A stretch of DNA of 64,000 nt, taken from positions 1-64,000 of the forward strand of contig NZ_CP163435.1 of assembly GCF_041051975.1 (NCBI RefSeq). The letters are read 5' to 3'. Below, one piece after another: positions 40,466 through 49,794 of this stretch; within the stretch, counting starts at the first letter, position 1; each line of letters opens with the position of its first letter. The notes beneath the pieces were generated by a model. It was not told where the DNA came from and searched no databases. It was given only the letters and a program-made list of their open reading frames with translations. This stretch comes from Streptomyces sp. R21. Lineage in GTDB: Bacteria; Actinomycetota; Actinomycetes; Streptomycetales; Streptomycetaceae. The translations under genes were made by a program, and so were the position numbers.

Positions 40466-43225
40466 GTGTGGCGTCCAGACCGCGCGGCTGTGCGTTCGGC
40501 CGGCTTCGTCGTGCTGCTCACCGGCGTGTTCGTCCTGGTCAACAGCCAGGTCGTGTATGCGGCTGGCAGCAACAGCGAGACCGGGGACCTGCTCGCCCCG
40601 CTCGACATCACCTCCTCCGAGGGCGTGCCGATCGACGGGTACGAGCTGAACGCCGAAGGCGGATCCATCGTCGCCTTCAAGACGCAGGCCCTCGCCTTCA
40701 TGCTGTCCGGCCTGTTCACCCTGATCCGGTTGCTGGTCGGGCTGGCCGGGTGGGCGATCGAGGTCGCCTTCCGGTTCCCGCTGCTGAAGGTCCTCACCCG
40801 GCCGGCGCAGAAGGTCGCCGACACCTACAACGATGTGGTGGTCAACGTCCTCGGGTTGAAGGGGCTGTTGCTGGCCTGGGCGTTCGCTTTTGCCGGGTTC
40901 ATGATCGTACGCGGGCGGGTCGGGCGCGGCCTGGGCGAAATCTTCCTCACCCTGTTGATCGCGGCGTTCTCCGCCTCGACTCTCATCCGCCCCGACACCC
41001 TGCTCGCGCAGGACGGGCCGCTGGGGCAGTCCCAGCAGGTGGCTGCCGAGGTCGCCCAGCAGAGCGTCAATTCCTACGACTGGGGCGGCAAGCTCGCCAG
41101 CAAGGGCCCCTGCGACGGCATGGCCGGCCATGCCGAGCTCAAGTGCCTGGAGCGCGAGGGCGAAGGCCCCGTGTCGGCGGCGGAGGTGGCCCGCCCGATC
41201 CAGGACTCGATCACCAACGCGCTGATCGTCAAGCCGTACATGCTGCTGCAGTACGGACGCATCCTCGACCCCGCCAAGGAATCCGACCGCGCGGCCTACG
41301 CCGTCCATTTGAAATGGATCACCGGTGGATACAAGCCGGGCAGCAGCAGGACCCACGTCACCGACGAGGACAAGGACGCCTGCCACAAGATCATTGGGGA
41401 GGCGAAGAAGTACTGTGAACGCGGCCACGCCCACCAGTCCGCCCAGGACGCCGGTGTCTCAACCGGCTTGGAAGGCGGGATTGCGCTTCTTCCCGGCGAA
41501 TCACTGGCCGATGTCGACAGCGCCGCCTTCAGCGAGGAAGGCCGCCAGTTCACCAGGTTCCTCGACGATCTGAAGAAGGCCGGCCCGGTCGGCAAGGCCT
41601 GCGCCGCCTACGCGGAGAAACCCACCTGGTGGCGGGTCGGTGGGGCCGGACTGCTGCTGGTTGCGGCGCTGTTCATCTGCGGCATGCTGCTCTCCTCCGC
41701 GATCGTGCTGCTCGCCACCCAGGGCATCTGCGCCGCAGCGGCGGCCGCCGGAGGGATCACCTTCGTCGCGGGCATGCTGCCCGGTCCCGCCCGTCAGTCG
41801 GTGTGGAAGTGGCTGTCCCTGTGGGGCATTGCGGTGCTGGCCGTGGTCGGGATCTGCGCGTTCATCCCGTTCTTCGGCATCGCCATCGACGCCACCCTCA
41901 CCAACGGGCCCGACCTGATGGTGGAACGGATCCTGCTCATCGACGTCCTCGCCATCGCCGGCGCGGCCGGGCACCGCAGGCTCCTGACCGGCATCACCTC
42001 CTTTGGCCGCCGCATGGCCATGCGGATGCGCTACGCCAAGGTCGGCGGCACCCACCTGCCCGGCGACACCTCCGAGCTCGGCGCCGCGCTCGCCATGAAC
42101 TCCCCCGCCGCGCTCGGCAGTTACGGCGGGGGCTTGCGTGCCTTCACCGGCGGCGGGGGCGGCCGGTACGGGATGCTCGGCACCCGCCAGCGGCTGATGG
42201 GCGCCCTCGCCTCACTGACCGACGGCGCGGGCATGCCGGTGGACACCGGCAGCGTGCTCGCCGATGCCACCGCCGAGGCCGGGCGCGGGCTCGCCCCGCT
42301 CACCGCGGCCGCCGCCGTGGGCGGACTGGGCGCCCGGCTCGGCGCGAAGGGCGCGAACTGGCTGCTGATCGGCCGCCGACCGGACGAAGAGCATCTGGCC
42401 AAATGGCGCAAACCCACCGCCGACGGCGACCCGCGCCCCGGCGGCCCGTCCGACGGCCCAGGCGGCGGTTCCGGCGGCGCGGGGCCGCGTCGGCCCGGCG
42501 GACCGCCCGACCGCTACCGCAACCAGGACGGGCAGGTCATCGACCGCGACTCCGGCCAGGTGCTGCACGACCAGCACACCGACCGCACGCTGCTGTCGAC
42601 GCGCGCCCACAACCGGCTGGTGCGCTTGCGCGGCTATCGCATCCTCCACCGGGGCGGCCGCACCGCCTATGGGGCGACCTGGGAGCTGCCGGCCACCGTG
42701 CGCCAAGCACGCTCGGGCGGCTCGCGCTACTCCCAGGACGCCCGCCAGCAGCTGCGGGTATGGCGCAACACGGTGCGCGAGGACCGGCAGGCGTGGGGCG
42801 ATGCGGGCCGGCACACGGCCGCGGTGATGCAGGTCCACAGTGACGACCGCGGCGGCATGGGCCCCTTCGCGAGCCGCCGCCTGCCCACCACCACACCAGC
42901 CGCAACCAGCCGTCCCGCCCGGCCGTCCACGGCCGACGGCCCCACCGGCCATGCGAACTCGGCGTCCGCATCGCGCAGCACGCCGACATCCCCGAGCCGG
43001 CTCGCGGGCGGCCGTGCCCCGCGTCCGGCAAGCCCTGCACCGAGCAGGACGGGCTCCGGCCTTCCCGGCGCGGGGAGCACGCCCAACACGCCGCGCGACG
43101 AGACGCGTGCCCGGATGCGGGACCTGCTGCGGCAGCACGGGCCCGAGGCAGAACCTCAACGCCAGGCCGACCGGCTGCGCGAGATGCGGGCGCAGTGGCA
43201 GGCCGAGGACGGGGACGACGAGTGA
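40466..43225 (+). CDS. VirB6/TrbL-like polytopic channel protein
   Basis: The 919-aa protein has an N-terminal signal/anchor (FVVLLTGVFVLVNSQVVYAA). Several membrane helices follow (MLSGLFTLIRLLVGLAGWAI, LLAWAFAFAGFMIV, GLLLVAALFICGMLLSSAIV, WGIAVLAVVGICAFIPFFGI). The external loop of about 200 residues has conserved cysteines. A long cytoplasmic tail rich in Gly, Pro, Arg and Ser ends in DETRARMRDLLRQHG. This is the layout of VirB6/TrbL-type mating-channel proteins in actinobacteria. GTG 40466 follows the preceding stop by one base. Confidence 0.75.
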   Translation: MWRPDRAAVRSAGFVVLLTGVFVLVNSQVVYAAGSNSETGDLLAPLDITSSEGVPIDGYELNAEGGSIVAFKTQALAFMLSGLFTLIRLLVGLAGWAIEVAFRFPLLKVLTRPAQKVADTYNDVVVNVLGLKGLLLAWAFAFAGFMIVRGRVGRGLGEIFLTLLIAAFSASTLIRPDTLLAQDGPLGQSQQVAAEVAQQSVNSYDWGGKLASKGPCDGMAGHAELKCLEREGEGPVSAAEVARPIQDSITNALIVKPYMLLQYGRILDPAKESDRAAYAVHLKWITGGYKPGSSRTHVTDEDKDACHKIIGEAKKYCERGHAHQSAQDAGVSTGLEGGIALLPGESLADVDSAAFSEEGRQFTRFLDDLKKAGPVGKACAAYAEKPTWWRVGGAGLLLVAALFICGMLLSSAIVLLATQGICAAAAAAGGITFVAGMLPGPARQSVWKWLSLWGIAVLAVVGICAFIPFFGIAIDATLTNGPDLMVERILLIDVLAIAGAAGHRRLLTGITSFGRRMAMRMRYAKVGGTHLPGDTSELGAALAMNSPAALGSYGGGLRAFTGGGGGRYGMLGTRQRLMGALASLTDGAGMPVDTGSVLADATAEAGRGLAPLTAAAAVGGLGARLGAKGANWLLIGRRPDEEHLAKWRKPTADGDPRPGGPSDGPGGGSGGAGPRRPGGPPDRYRNQDGQVIDRDSGQVLHDQHTDRTLLSTRAHNRLVRLRGYRILHRGGRTAYGATWELPATVRQARSGGSRYSQDARQQLRVWRNTVREDRQAWGDAGRHTAAVMQVHSDDRGGMGPFASRRLPTTTPAATSRPARPSTADGPTGHANSASASRSTPTSPSRLAGGRAPRPASPAPSRTGSGLPGAGSTPNTPRDETRARMRDLLRQHGPEAEPQRQADRLREMRAQWQAEDGDDE

Positions 43226-44373
43226 AGGCGCCGGGCCGCCGCCTGCGGCGGTGGGGATGCGTGATCGTACTGCTGCTGTTCGCCGCCGTGTGCTGCGCGG
43301 CTCCTGTCTCAGGGGCGATCAGCGCATACGTGGCGATGCAGGCCGGGTCGCAGGACGACGGCGGGATCGCCGACGGCGGCACCGCGGCAGACATCCCGGC
43401 GCGGATGCTGAGCGCCTACAAGAAGGCTGTCCAGCAGGCCGGAAAGTACGTACCGACGTGCCGGGGCATGCGCTGGCCGATCCTGGCCGGGATTGCCAAG
43501 GTGGAGTCCAACCATGCCGTCGGTCGCAGCATCGACGACGACGGGGACATCCGCCCGCGCATCTACGGGGTGCTCCTCAACGGCTCGGGGGCGGGCGGCA
43601 ACACCACCGTCTTCCCGGACACCGACAACGGCCGCTGGGACGGCACCGCCACCGGGGAACGGGCCGTCGGACCTTTTCAGTTCCTGCCCTCCACTTGGGA
43701 GGGCATCGGCGAGGACGCGAACAGAGACGGGACGGCTGATCCGCACAACGCTGACGACGCCGCGCTCGGTGCCGCCGTCTATCTGTGCGGCCACGGCCGT
43801 GACCTGACGAAGCGTTCGCAGCTGAAGGCCGCGATCCTGCAGTACAACCACTCAGGCGCATACGTCGCCGACGTGCTCGGGTGGATCGACCAGTACACGG
43901 CGGCCGCCAAGGCCCCGGACCTGCAGCACGTGTCCGGCAAGGTCCGCACCGTCATCGAGGCGGCCCTCTCCCAGCGCGGTGTGCCCTACGCGTGGGGCGG
44001 CGGCAACGCCCACGGCACGTCCTACGGGGTCTGTTGCTCGCCGAACGGCAAGAGCGGCGCGAACATCAAGGGCTTCGACTGCTCCGGGCTGACCCAGTAC
44101 GCGTACGCGAGGGCCGGCATCCGGCTGCCGCGCACCGCAGCCGCGCAGGCCGGGGCCGGCCGGCGGATCCCCGCCCGTCTCGGCGCCAGTACGCTCCAGG
44201 CAGGCGACCTCGTCTTCTACGCCGACGCTCCCGGCCACGACGCGACGATCTATCACGCCGGGATCTACCTGGGCAGCGGACAGATGGTCAACGCCGCCCG
44301 GCCGGGCACCGTGGTCCGCCTGGACGCAGTCGACGCGATGCCCGGCTACGCGGGAGGGGCCCGGCTGCTATGA
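43222..44373 (+). CDS. VirB1-like lytic transglycosylase with NlpC/P60 domain
   Basis: A membrane helix (WGCVIVLLLFAAVCCAAPVS) is followed by a lytic-transglycosylase-like domain. Its proposed catalytic Glu is in GIAKVESNHAVG near residue 94, and GPFQFLPSTWEGIG lies downstream. The C-terminal NlpC/P60 peptidase has Cys in GFDCSGLTQYAYA (residue about 285) and His in YHAGIYLG (about 344). It should cut both glycan strands and peptide stems to open peptidoglycan for the transfer channel. GTG 43222 is coupled to the VirB6-like gene. Confidence 0.85.
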   Translation: MKAPGRRLRRWGCVIVLLLFAAVCCAAPVSGAISAYVAMQAGSQDDGGIADGGTAADIPARMLSAYKKAVQQAGKYVPTCRGMRWPILAGIAKVESNHAVGRSIDDDGDIRPRIYGVLLNGSGAGGNTTVFPDTDNGRWDGTATGERAVGPFQFLPSTWEGIGEDANRDGTADPHNADDAALGAAVYLCGHGRDLTKRSQLKAAILQYNHSGAYVADVLGWIDQYTAAAKAPDLQHVSGKVRTVIEAALSQRGVPYAWGGGNAHGTSYGVCCSPNGKSGANIKGFDCSGLTQYAYARAGIRLPRTAAAQAGAGRRIPARLGASTLQAGDLVFYADAPGHDATIYHAGIYLGSGQMVNAARPGTVVRLDAVDAMPGYAGGARLL

Positions 44374-45017
44374 CCACCTCCCCAGCGCGCTCGCCGCGCC
44401 TGCTGCTGGCCGCCACCCTGCTCCTGGCCGTAGCCGGGATGATGCTGATCAGAGGGCCGGATGCGCCGAGCGCACCCGCCGCCTCGGCACCACCACGGGC
44501 GACTGCTCTCCCCTCGGGGCTCCCGGCGCCCGCTCCCGGCAGCCGCGCCCCGCGGAACCGCACGCCCGCGCCAGCCGCTTCCTCGACCACGTCGGCGGAG
44601 GACGTCAGCGCGTCCGCGCTGCCGCCGCACGGCGAGGGCGTGGCCGGCGATGCCGCCATCCAGAAGTCGCTGGAGACCGCTTGGCCCGCCGACCTTGCCG
44701 CCGCCGACGAGCGCAAGCTCCTCGCGGCCGGCCGCGGCCTGCTGCGGGCGGACGCCACCGGGATCGGCCGCTCCACGTGGCCCGCGCTCTTCGGCAACCC
44801 GCACCAGGCGATCGCACCGGCCTTCGCCACCGCCCGCTTCCGCATCCAGGCCGCCATCGCCCGCCGGGACGGCAGCCCCAACAAGGCGGTGGTGCACCTG
44901 GTGTGGGCAGGCGCCGACCGCGGCGGCACCTACACCGACCGGCGCATCACCGACTGGTACTTCGCACGCACGTCGACGAAAGGAGGGTCCCCGTGGACGC
45001 CGCAGCCCCGTATCTGA
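44370..45017 (+). CDS. Exported transfer-operon protein (215 aa)
   Basis: ATG 44370 overlaps the hydrolase stop. An N-terminal helix (LLLAATLLLAVAGMMLI) precedes an 80-residue Pro/Ala/Ser-rich linker. The globular C-terminal domain of about 110 residues contains ADERKLLAAGRGLLRADATG and NKAVVHLVWAGADRGGTYTD. It is anchored or secreted and probably envelope-associated in the T4SS. No family recognised. Confidence 0.65.
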   Translation: MTTSPARSPRLLLAATLLLAVAGMMLIRGPDAPSAPAASAPPRATALPSGLPAPAPGSRAPRNRTPAPAASSTTSAEDVSASALPPHGEGVAGDAAIQKSLETAWPADLAAADERKLLAAGRGLLRADATGIGRSTWPALFGNPHQAIAPAFATARFRIQAAIARRDGSPNKAVVHLVWAGADRGGTYTDRRITDWYFARTSTKGGSPWTPQPRI

Positions 45018-47614
45018 CCGACCGGGCGGATGACACGGCGGCCGGTCAGGTTCTCGGTCTGCTGGCCGGCCTGGCCGACGCCGCCGGCTGGGTGATCACC
45101 CACTGGTACGTGCCCGTGGCGGCCGCGCTCGCCTGCTGGGCGGTGAGCGCGATGGTGGTGCGACGTCTGGCACGGAAGGCGTCGGCCGAGCGGATGGCGC
45201 TGGAACTCGTTGCGTCGCGGCTCTTCGACCCCGGCCTGGAGGAGATCTTCCGCCGCGGGGTCCAACTGGCCCGGGCCTCGACGAGCATGCCGTGGTGGGC
45301 GCCCAGGCGGTCGAAGGCGGTGCAGATCCGGCTGCGCGCCGACGGCTCCAGCCCGCTCTGCTACCGGATCGAGGGTCCCGCGGGCGGCGAACGCCTGTTG
45401 TCGATCACGCCCTTCGGGCCGGCCGTCACCGTGAAGCGGGCCCGTCCCCTGGTCGACAAGCCGCGTGCGCATGTGGTGCGGGCGGAGTTCATCCTGCGCG
45501 GCAAGCCCACCGCCCCGCTGCGGGACGTTCCACTGGACCCGGACCCGCTGCAGCCGCTGATCGACGCCGTCTCCGATCTGCGGGCGGAGCTGGGTGACCT
45601 GGCCGAGATACGGCTCGACATCCAGCGGGCTCCCAAGTGGGCGTTGCGGGCGCGGCGTCTGCAGCTGATGTCGGAGGCCCGTCGCCGGGAGCGGCGCGAG
45701 GCACAGCGGGCGGCCCGGTGGGTGCGCCACGACGCCACCGGCATCGAGGACTCCCTGGCCTGGCAGTTGCAGCAACTGGTCAGTGGGAAGCAGGGCGGGG
45801 GCGGGCGCCGTCTGGTCATGCCGCCGGTGCCCCGCCGGGTGGACCCCGCGGAAGCTTTGGGCAAGCTCGCCGATGACGACCACCTCGTGCGGGTGCAGCT
45901 GCTGGTGATGTGCGCCTCGAACACCGAAGGCCGCGCCCAGGCCCGGCTCGCCCAGCTCCAGGCCGCCTTCGACGTGTTCGGCGGCGGCTCACGGTGGGCG
46001 ATGCGCGGCTGGCGGGTGGGCCCATGGCGGCTCGGGGCAGACCACTGGCCCAGCCGCCGCGGCTTCGAGCGCCGCTGGAATCTGGGGCACTGCCAGCCTC
46101 CCCGCCCGAACTGGGTGCGCCTGGAGGAACTGTGCGGCCTGCTCAAGCCGCCCACGGTGCACTGCCGGCTGCCGCTGCTCGCCGGGGACCTGCCGACCTT
46201 CGAGTTCAACAACCCCGAGCTGCTGCTGCAGGGCATCTACCGCGCCCCCGACGGCCGCCGGCGCCTGGTAGCCAGCTACGCGAAGGAGACGCTGTTCGAG
46301 GTCGGGGTGGGCAAGGCGGGCGGCGGCAAGACCGAACGCGCCCTCGCGCAGGCGATCGGCTGGGCCCACGCCGGAGGCGGGCTCATGTTCGTCGACCCGC
46401 ACCGCGACTCCTGGCCCCGCGCCCTGCCGTTCCTGGCCCACGACGCGCTGATGCAGCGGATCGCGCTCATCGACCTCAACGCCAACGGCCCTGCTCCGCA
46501 GGTGAGTTGCTGGAACCCGCTCGGCATGCACCAAGGGCAGGTGGCGCACGAGGTCGTCGAGGCCACCACGGACGCCTTCGCGTCCGCGCTGGGCTGGGAC
46601 GACGCGAGCGCACCGCGCGCGCTGACCATCCTCACCGCCGCCCTGGCGGTGCTGGTGGCCGTCAACGAAGCCGCCTGCCAGGCCGGGCGGCCCGAGGACC
46701 AGGCCACCGTCTTCCATGTGCGGGCGCTGCTCACCGACCCGGACTTCCGCGCCGCGGCGCTCGCCGGGGTGCAGGGGCGGCTGGATGAGGAGACCCGCTC
46801 GTGGTGGCAGGCGGTGTTCCCGACGCTGCCCGCCGACGCGTTCGCCGTGGTCCTCAACCCGATCGCCCGCCTCGCCGCCAACCCGGTCACCCGCGCGTTC
46901 CTCGGCCAACCGGCCGGCGTCTACAACATCCGCGGCGCGATGGACTCGAAGATGATCGTGTGGGTATGCCCGGGCGGCAACGGGCCCACCGACCGGCTGA
47001 TCACCGCCCTGCTCGCCCGGGATCTGCTGCGCGCCGTGCGCTCCCGCCGCGACACCCCCGAAGCCCAGCGAGTGCCGTTCCGCCCCTACTTCGACGAACT
47101 GATCACCTTGACCGGCGCAGCCCCCGAGACGATCGCCTCGATGTTCGAGGACTTCCGCAAGTACAAGGTCCACGTCCACGGCATGACGCAGCTGCTGGCC
47201 CGCCTGCCCATCCCCGTACGGCTGTCCCTGATCCAGAACGCCTCCACCCTGGCCTCCACCGCCGGCTCGCAGTCCGCCATCGCCCCGATCACCGCGGAAT
47301 GGGGCGACCGCCCCGGCCCCGACATCGTCGCTGCCCTGGACCGCTTCGAGCACTACATGTCACTGACCGTCCGGGGACGTCGCGTCGGCCCCGTCCGCAT
47401 CACCGGCCCGCACCTCGACGACGTCTTCGCCGACTACGCCCGCCCCCGCCAGACGGCCGCGCTGGAGCGCGCCGCCCGCGCCACGGCCGGCGCCGCACCG
47501 CTGGACCAGCTCACGACACTCGCCACCGGCCAACTGGCCCGGGTGGGCGGCTTTCTCGCCCAGCAGGCCCCCACCACCCCGCCCGCCGTACAACTAGAGA
47601 AGAGGTACAAGTGA
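44993..47614 (+). CDS. VirD4-like coupling protein ATPase
   Basis: The 873-aa protein has an N-terminal membrane helix (ITHWYVPVAAALACWAVSAM), a mid-region, and a C-terminal AAA+ ATPase. Walker A VGKAGGGKTERAL lies near residue 440, LMFVDPHRD follows, and the Walker B-like PYFDELITLTG is near residue 700. It belongs to the TraG/VirD4-type group that links DNA to the transfer channel. GTG 44993 has AAGGAGG 6 nt upstream and overlaps the previous gene by 25 bp, which supports this start. Confidence 0.85.
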   Translation: MDAAAPYLTDRADDTAAGQVLGLLAGLADAAGWVITHWYVPVAAALACWAVSAMVVRRLARKASAERMALELVASRLFDPGLEEIFRRGVQLARASTSMPWWAPRRSKAVQIRLRADGSSPLCYRIEGPAGGERLLSITPFGPAVTVKRARPLVDKPRAHVVRAEFILRGKPTAPLRDVPLDPDPLQPLIDAVSDLRAELGDLAEIRLDIQRAPKWALRARRLQLMSEARRRERREAQRAARWVRHDATGIEDSLAWQLQQLVSGKQGGGGRRLVMPPVPRRVDPAEALGKLADDDHLVRVQLLVMCASNTEGRAQARLAQLQAAFDVFGGGSRWAMRGWRVGPWRLGADHWPSRRGFERRWNLGHCQPPRPNWVRLEELCGLLKPPTVHCRLPLLAGDLPTFEFNNPELLLQGIYRAPDGRRRLVASYAKETLFEVGVGKAGGGKTERALAQAIGWAHAGGGLMFVDPHRDSWPRALPFLAHDALMQRIALIDLNANGPAPQVSCWNPLGMHQGQVAHEVVEATTDAFASALGWDDASAPRALTILTAALAVLVAVNEAACQAGRPEDQATVFHVRALLTDPDFRAAALAGVQGRLDEETRSWWQAVFPTLPADAFAVVLNPIARLAANPVTRAFLGQPAGVYNIRGAMDSKMIVWVCPGGNGPTDRLITALLARDLLRAVRSRRDTPEAQRVPFRPYFDELITLTGAAPETIASMFEDFRKYKVHVHGMTQLLARLPIPVRLSLIQNASTLASTAGSQSAIAPITAEWGDRPGPDIVAALDRFEHYMSLTVRGRRVGPVRITGPHLDDVFADYARPRQTAALERAARATAGAAPLDQLTTLATGQLARVGGFLAQQAPTTPPAVQLEKRYK

Positions 47615-48525
47615 CCACCGCCTTCGAGACCGGGGTGCCCGGTCACACGCCGAGTCCGGTCGAGCCGCTGCCGCATCAGCTTCTGGCGGTACTGGGGCAG
47701 CACCGGATGGCGACCACCCGTCAAATCCACGACCTGCTGCGCCCCGGCGCGGCGCGGCAGACCGTCTCCGCACCGTTGAACAAGCTGCGCCGCGAGGGCC
47801 TGGTGGACTACGCGGTGCTGCCGCGATCCAACCGGTCACGTGCCTGGTATCTGACCGGGGAAGGGGCCCGGCTGGTGCGGGACTTCCCCGCGCTCCGGGG
47901 CCGCCCGCCGTATCCGATCACCTCGGCCACGGCCGCCTCGGTGAAGACCCCGCACACGCTCACCGTGGTCCGCACCCATCTGGCCTTCGTCGCCGACGCC
48001 CGCCGACGCGGCGACGAACACGGCCATCTCGACTGGACCCCCGAGGTCTCCCACCCACTCAGTGACGGCGGGCGGGTCATCGCCGATGCGGTCATGCACT
48101 ACACGCTCATCGACGAGGAACTCCGCACGAAGCTGCGGGCGTTCGTCGAAATCGACCGCTCCACCATGAGCAGTGAACGCCTGGCGGTGAAGCTGATCGA
48201 GTACGCGCGGCTGTGGACGTATGAACCGCAGCCGGTCGGCCGCTCGCGCCCCCGGCCGCAGCCCGGCACCGGTGCGCTCTGGCTGCGCTGGTATCCGGTC
48301 TTCCCTCGGGTGCTGTTCGTCCTCACCGGAGCCTCCCGATACGTACTGGACCACCGGATCAGCGACCTGCAGGCCATGGTCGCCCAGCACCCGCTGGTCG
48401 CCGCACTCGCCCGCGACGTGCCGCTCGGCGCCGCCGTCCTCGACGACCTCGAAGCCCAGGGCCCCCGCGGGCCGGTGTGGGCACCGCTGACCGGCGGCGA
48501 GCGTCGCCCCTGGAGCGAACTGTGA
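47611..48525 (+). CDS. Replication-relaxation family protein
   Basis: The 304-aa protein matches the replication-relaxation family (PF13814). An N-terminal winged helix (HQLLAVLGQHRMATTRQIHD, LLRPGAARQTVSAPLNKLRR) is followed by a nuclease-like alpha/beta region with WTPEVSHPLSDGGRVIADAV and RTKLRAFVEIDRSTMSSERL. Family members are found beside coupling proteins on actinobacterial plasmids and are linked to plasmid DNA processing. No separate relaxase was found in the cluster, so this is the best candidate DNA-processing partner. GTG 47611 overlaps the VirD4 stop. Confidence 0.8.
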   Translation: MTTAFETGVPGHTPSPVEPLPHQLLAVLGQHRMATTRQIHDLLRPGAARQTVSAPLNKLRREGLVDYAVLPRSNRSRAWYLTGEGARLVRDFPALRGRPPYPITSATAASVKTPHTLTVVRTHLAFVADARRRGDEHGHLDWTPEVSHPLSDGGRVIADAVMHYTLIDEELRTKLRAFVEIDRSTMSSERLAVKLIEYARLWTYEPQPVGRSRPRPQPGTGALWLRWYPVFPRVLFVLTGASRYVLDHRISDLQAMVAQHPLVAALARDVPLGAAVLDDLEAQGPRGPVWAPLTGGERRPWSEL

Positions 48526-48583
48526 GGCCGCGACAGCCTTCACGACTCAAGGCCGCAGCCCTGAAATTCCTTCCGAACATCGC

Positions 48584-48613
48584 TTGCCATTTGCTCAAGC
48601 GAACCTGTAATTT
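48584..48613 (+). promoter_or_regulatory. Candidate promoter for the downstream block
   Basis: TTGCCA (48584-48589) and TAATTT (48608-48613) are separated by 18 nt in a locally AT-rich stretch, directly after the transfer operon and 65 nt before the ATG at 48678. It would start a second transcription unit leading into the secreted and Tad genes. Confidence 0.4.
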
Positions 48614-48677
48614 ACTGTTGCAGGGTAGAGGTGGGAGCCAACTCCGCCTACTTTGCAACGGACTTGGAGGATGCCCG

Positions 48678-49001
48678 ATGATGCAGACCGCTGGCGGGAT
48701 TCACAGTCACGAAGCATCCATGCAGCATGCGTGGCCCGGCCGAACCCAGACCGTCTCGCACGTCGGCAACGCCTGGGTGATCCAGGGCGCCGACGACTTC
48801 GATCTGGACGACCTGAACCTGGTACGCCACCACTTCCCGGACCGACGCGTCACCCTCGACGGTGACGTGATCACCGTCTGGCCCACTCCCCTGCCCAGCC
48901 AACGGACACCCCACTGTCCGAGCGGGAGCCGACCCGGATCGTGCGCGAGCGGAGCAAGCGAATCCGCACGACTACACATCGACATCCGGTTTCGAAAGTG
49001 A
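48678..49001 (+). CDS. Hypothetical protein (107 aa)
   Basis: ATG 48678 has GGAGG 7 nt upstream. The N-terminal 70 residues (SHVGNAWVIQGADDFDLDDL, NLVRHHFPDRRVTLDGDVIT) form a compact beta-rich domain. The tail is low-complexity. It has no signal peptide and no family was recognised. Confidence 0.5.
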   Translation: MMQTAGGIHSHEASMQHAWPGRTQTVSHVGNAWVIQGADDFDLDDLNLVRHHFPDRRVTLDGDVITVWPTPLPSQRTPHCPSGSRPGSCASGASESARLHIDIRFRK

Positions 49002-49185
49002 CCGGATACAACCTGTGTTGTAGGGGTGAACTCGACTTTCATGCTGAGAAGTTGACTGGCATATGCGTGACCCTCTGCCTACGCAAACGAATCACAGCAG
49101 TTCAACCGGCTTGCGCCAGCATCGCCTGCCCTGCGCAGCGGCGTGGTCGCAGCCCAGCTCGCACCACGCCGAACGGGGAGACATC

Positions 49186-49794
49186 GTGAAACGCCGCGCA
49201 CACCAGACCCTCCATTCCGCTGTTCGCTTCCGAAACCGGACCGCGACGGCCCTCGGACTCTGTGCCGTGCTCGCCGTCTCCGCGTGCAGTTCCTCGAACG
49301 ACAACGACGGGGCGGCGGCCGCGACCTCAAGGTCAGCCGCCTCGACGCCAGCGCCCTCAACTTCCTCAGCGGACCCGCAGGCCGTCGCCAAACAGCAGGT
49401 CCTTGATGCCTATCAGCACTACTGGGACGAGAAGACGGCCGCCTACGCCAAGGCAAGCATGGCGGGCACGGACCTGAAGACGTACGCCAAGGGCAACGCG
49501 TTGGGCCTGGCGCAGAGCGACTTGAAGAATATGGAGACCGCTGGCCAGGCCACCAAGGGCCATCCTCGAATCACCCCCCATGTCTCCAGCCTTGATCTGG
49601 CGAAGAAGGTACCTCTAGCAAAGATCACTGACTGCGTTGACGTCTCGACCTGGAAGCTGATCAACACCAAGACGAACAGCGAGGTCGAGCTGCCCAAGCA
49701 GCGACGGACGAAGTACGTGAGCCACGTGACCGCTGAACTGTGGGGGAAGCAGTGGGTGATCTTGGACGTCAAGCCAGAAGATCGGGCATGCTGA
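49186..49794 (+). CDS. Putative lipoprotein (202 aa)
   Basis: The N-terminus (RTATALGLCAVLAVSACSSS) contains a lipobox (AVSAC). The product should therefore be lipidated and held on the outside of the membrane. A Ser/Thr/Ala linker follows, then a small alpha/beta domain (LDAYQHYWDEKTAAYAKASM, LAKITDCVDVSTWKLINTKT) ending KQWVILDVKPEDRAC. GTG 49186 is chosen with GGGGAG upstream. Its stop overlaps the start of the next gene. Confidence 0.7.
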   Translation: MKRRAHQTLHSAVRFRNRTATALGLCAVLAVSACSSSNDNDGAAAATSRSAASTPAPSTSSADPQAVAKQQVLDAYQHYWDEKTAAYAKASMAGTDLKTYAKGNALGLAQSDLKNMETAGQATKGHPRITPHVSSLDLAKKVPLAKITDCVDVSTWKLINTKTNSEVELPKQRRTKYVSHVTAELWGKQWVILDVKPEDRAC

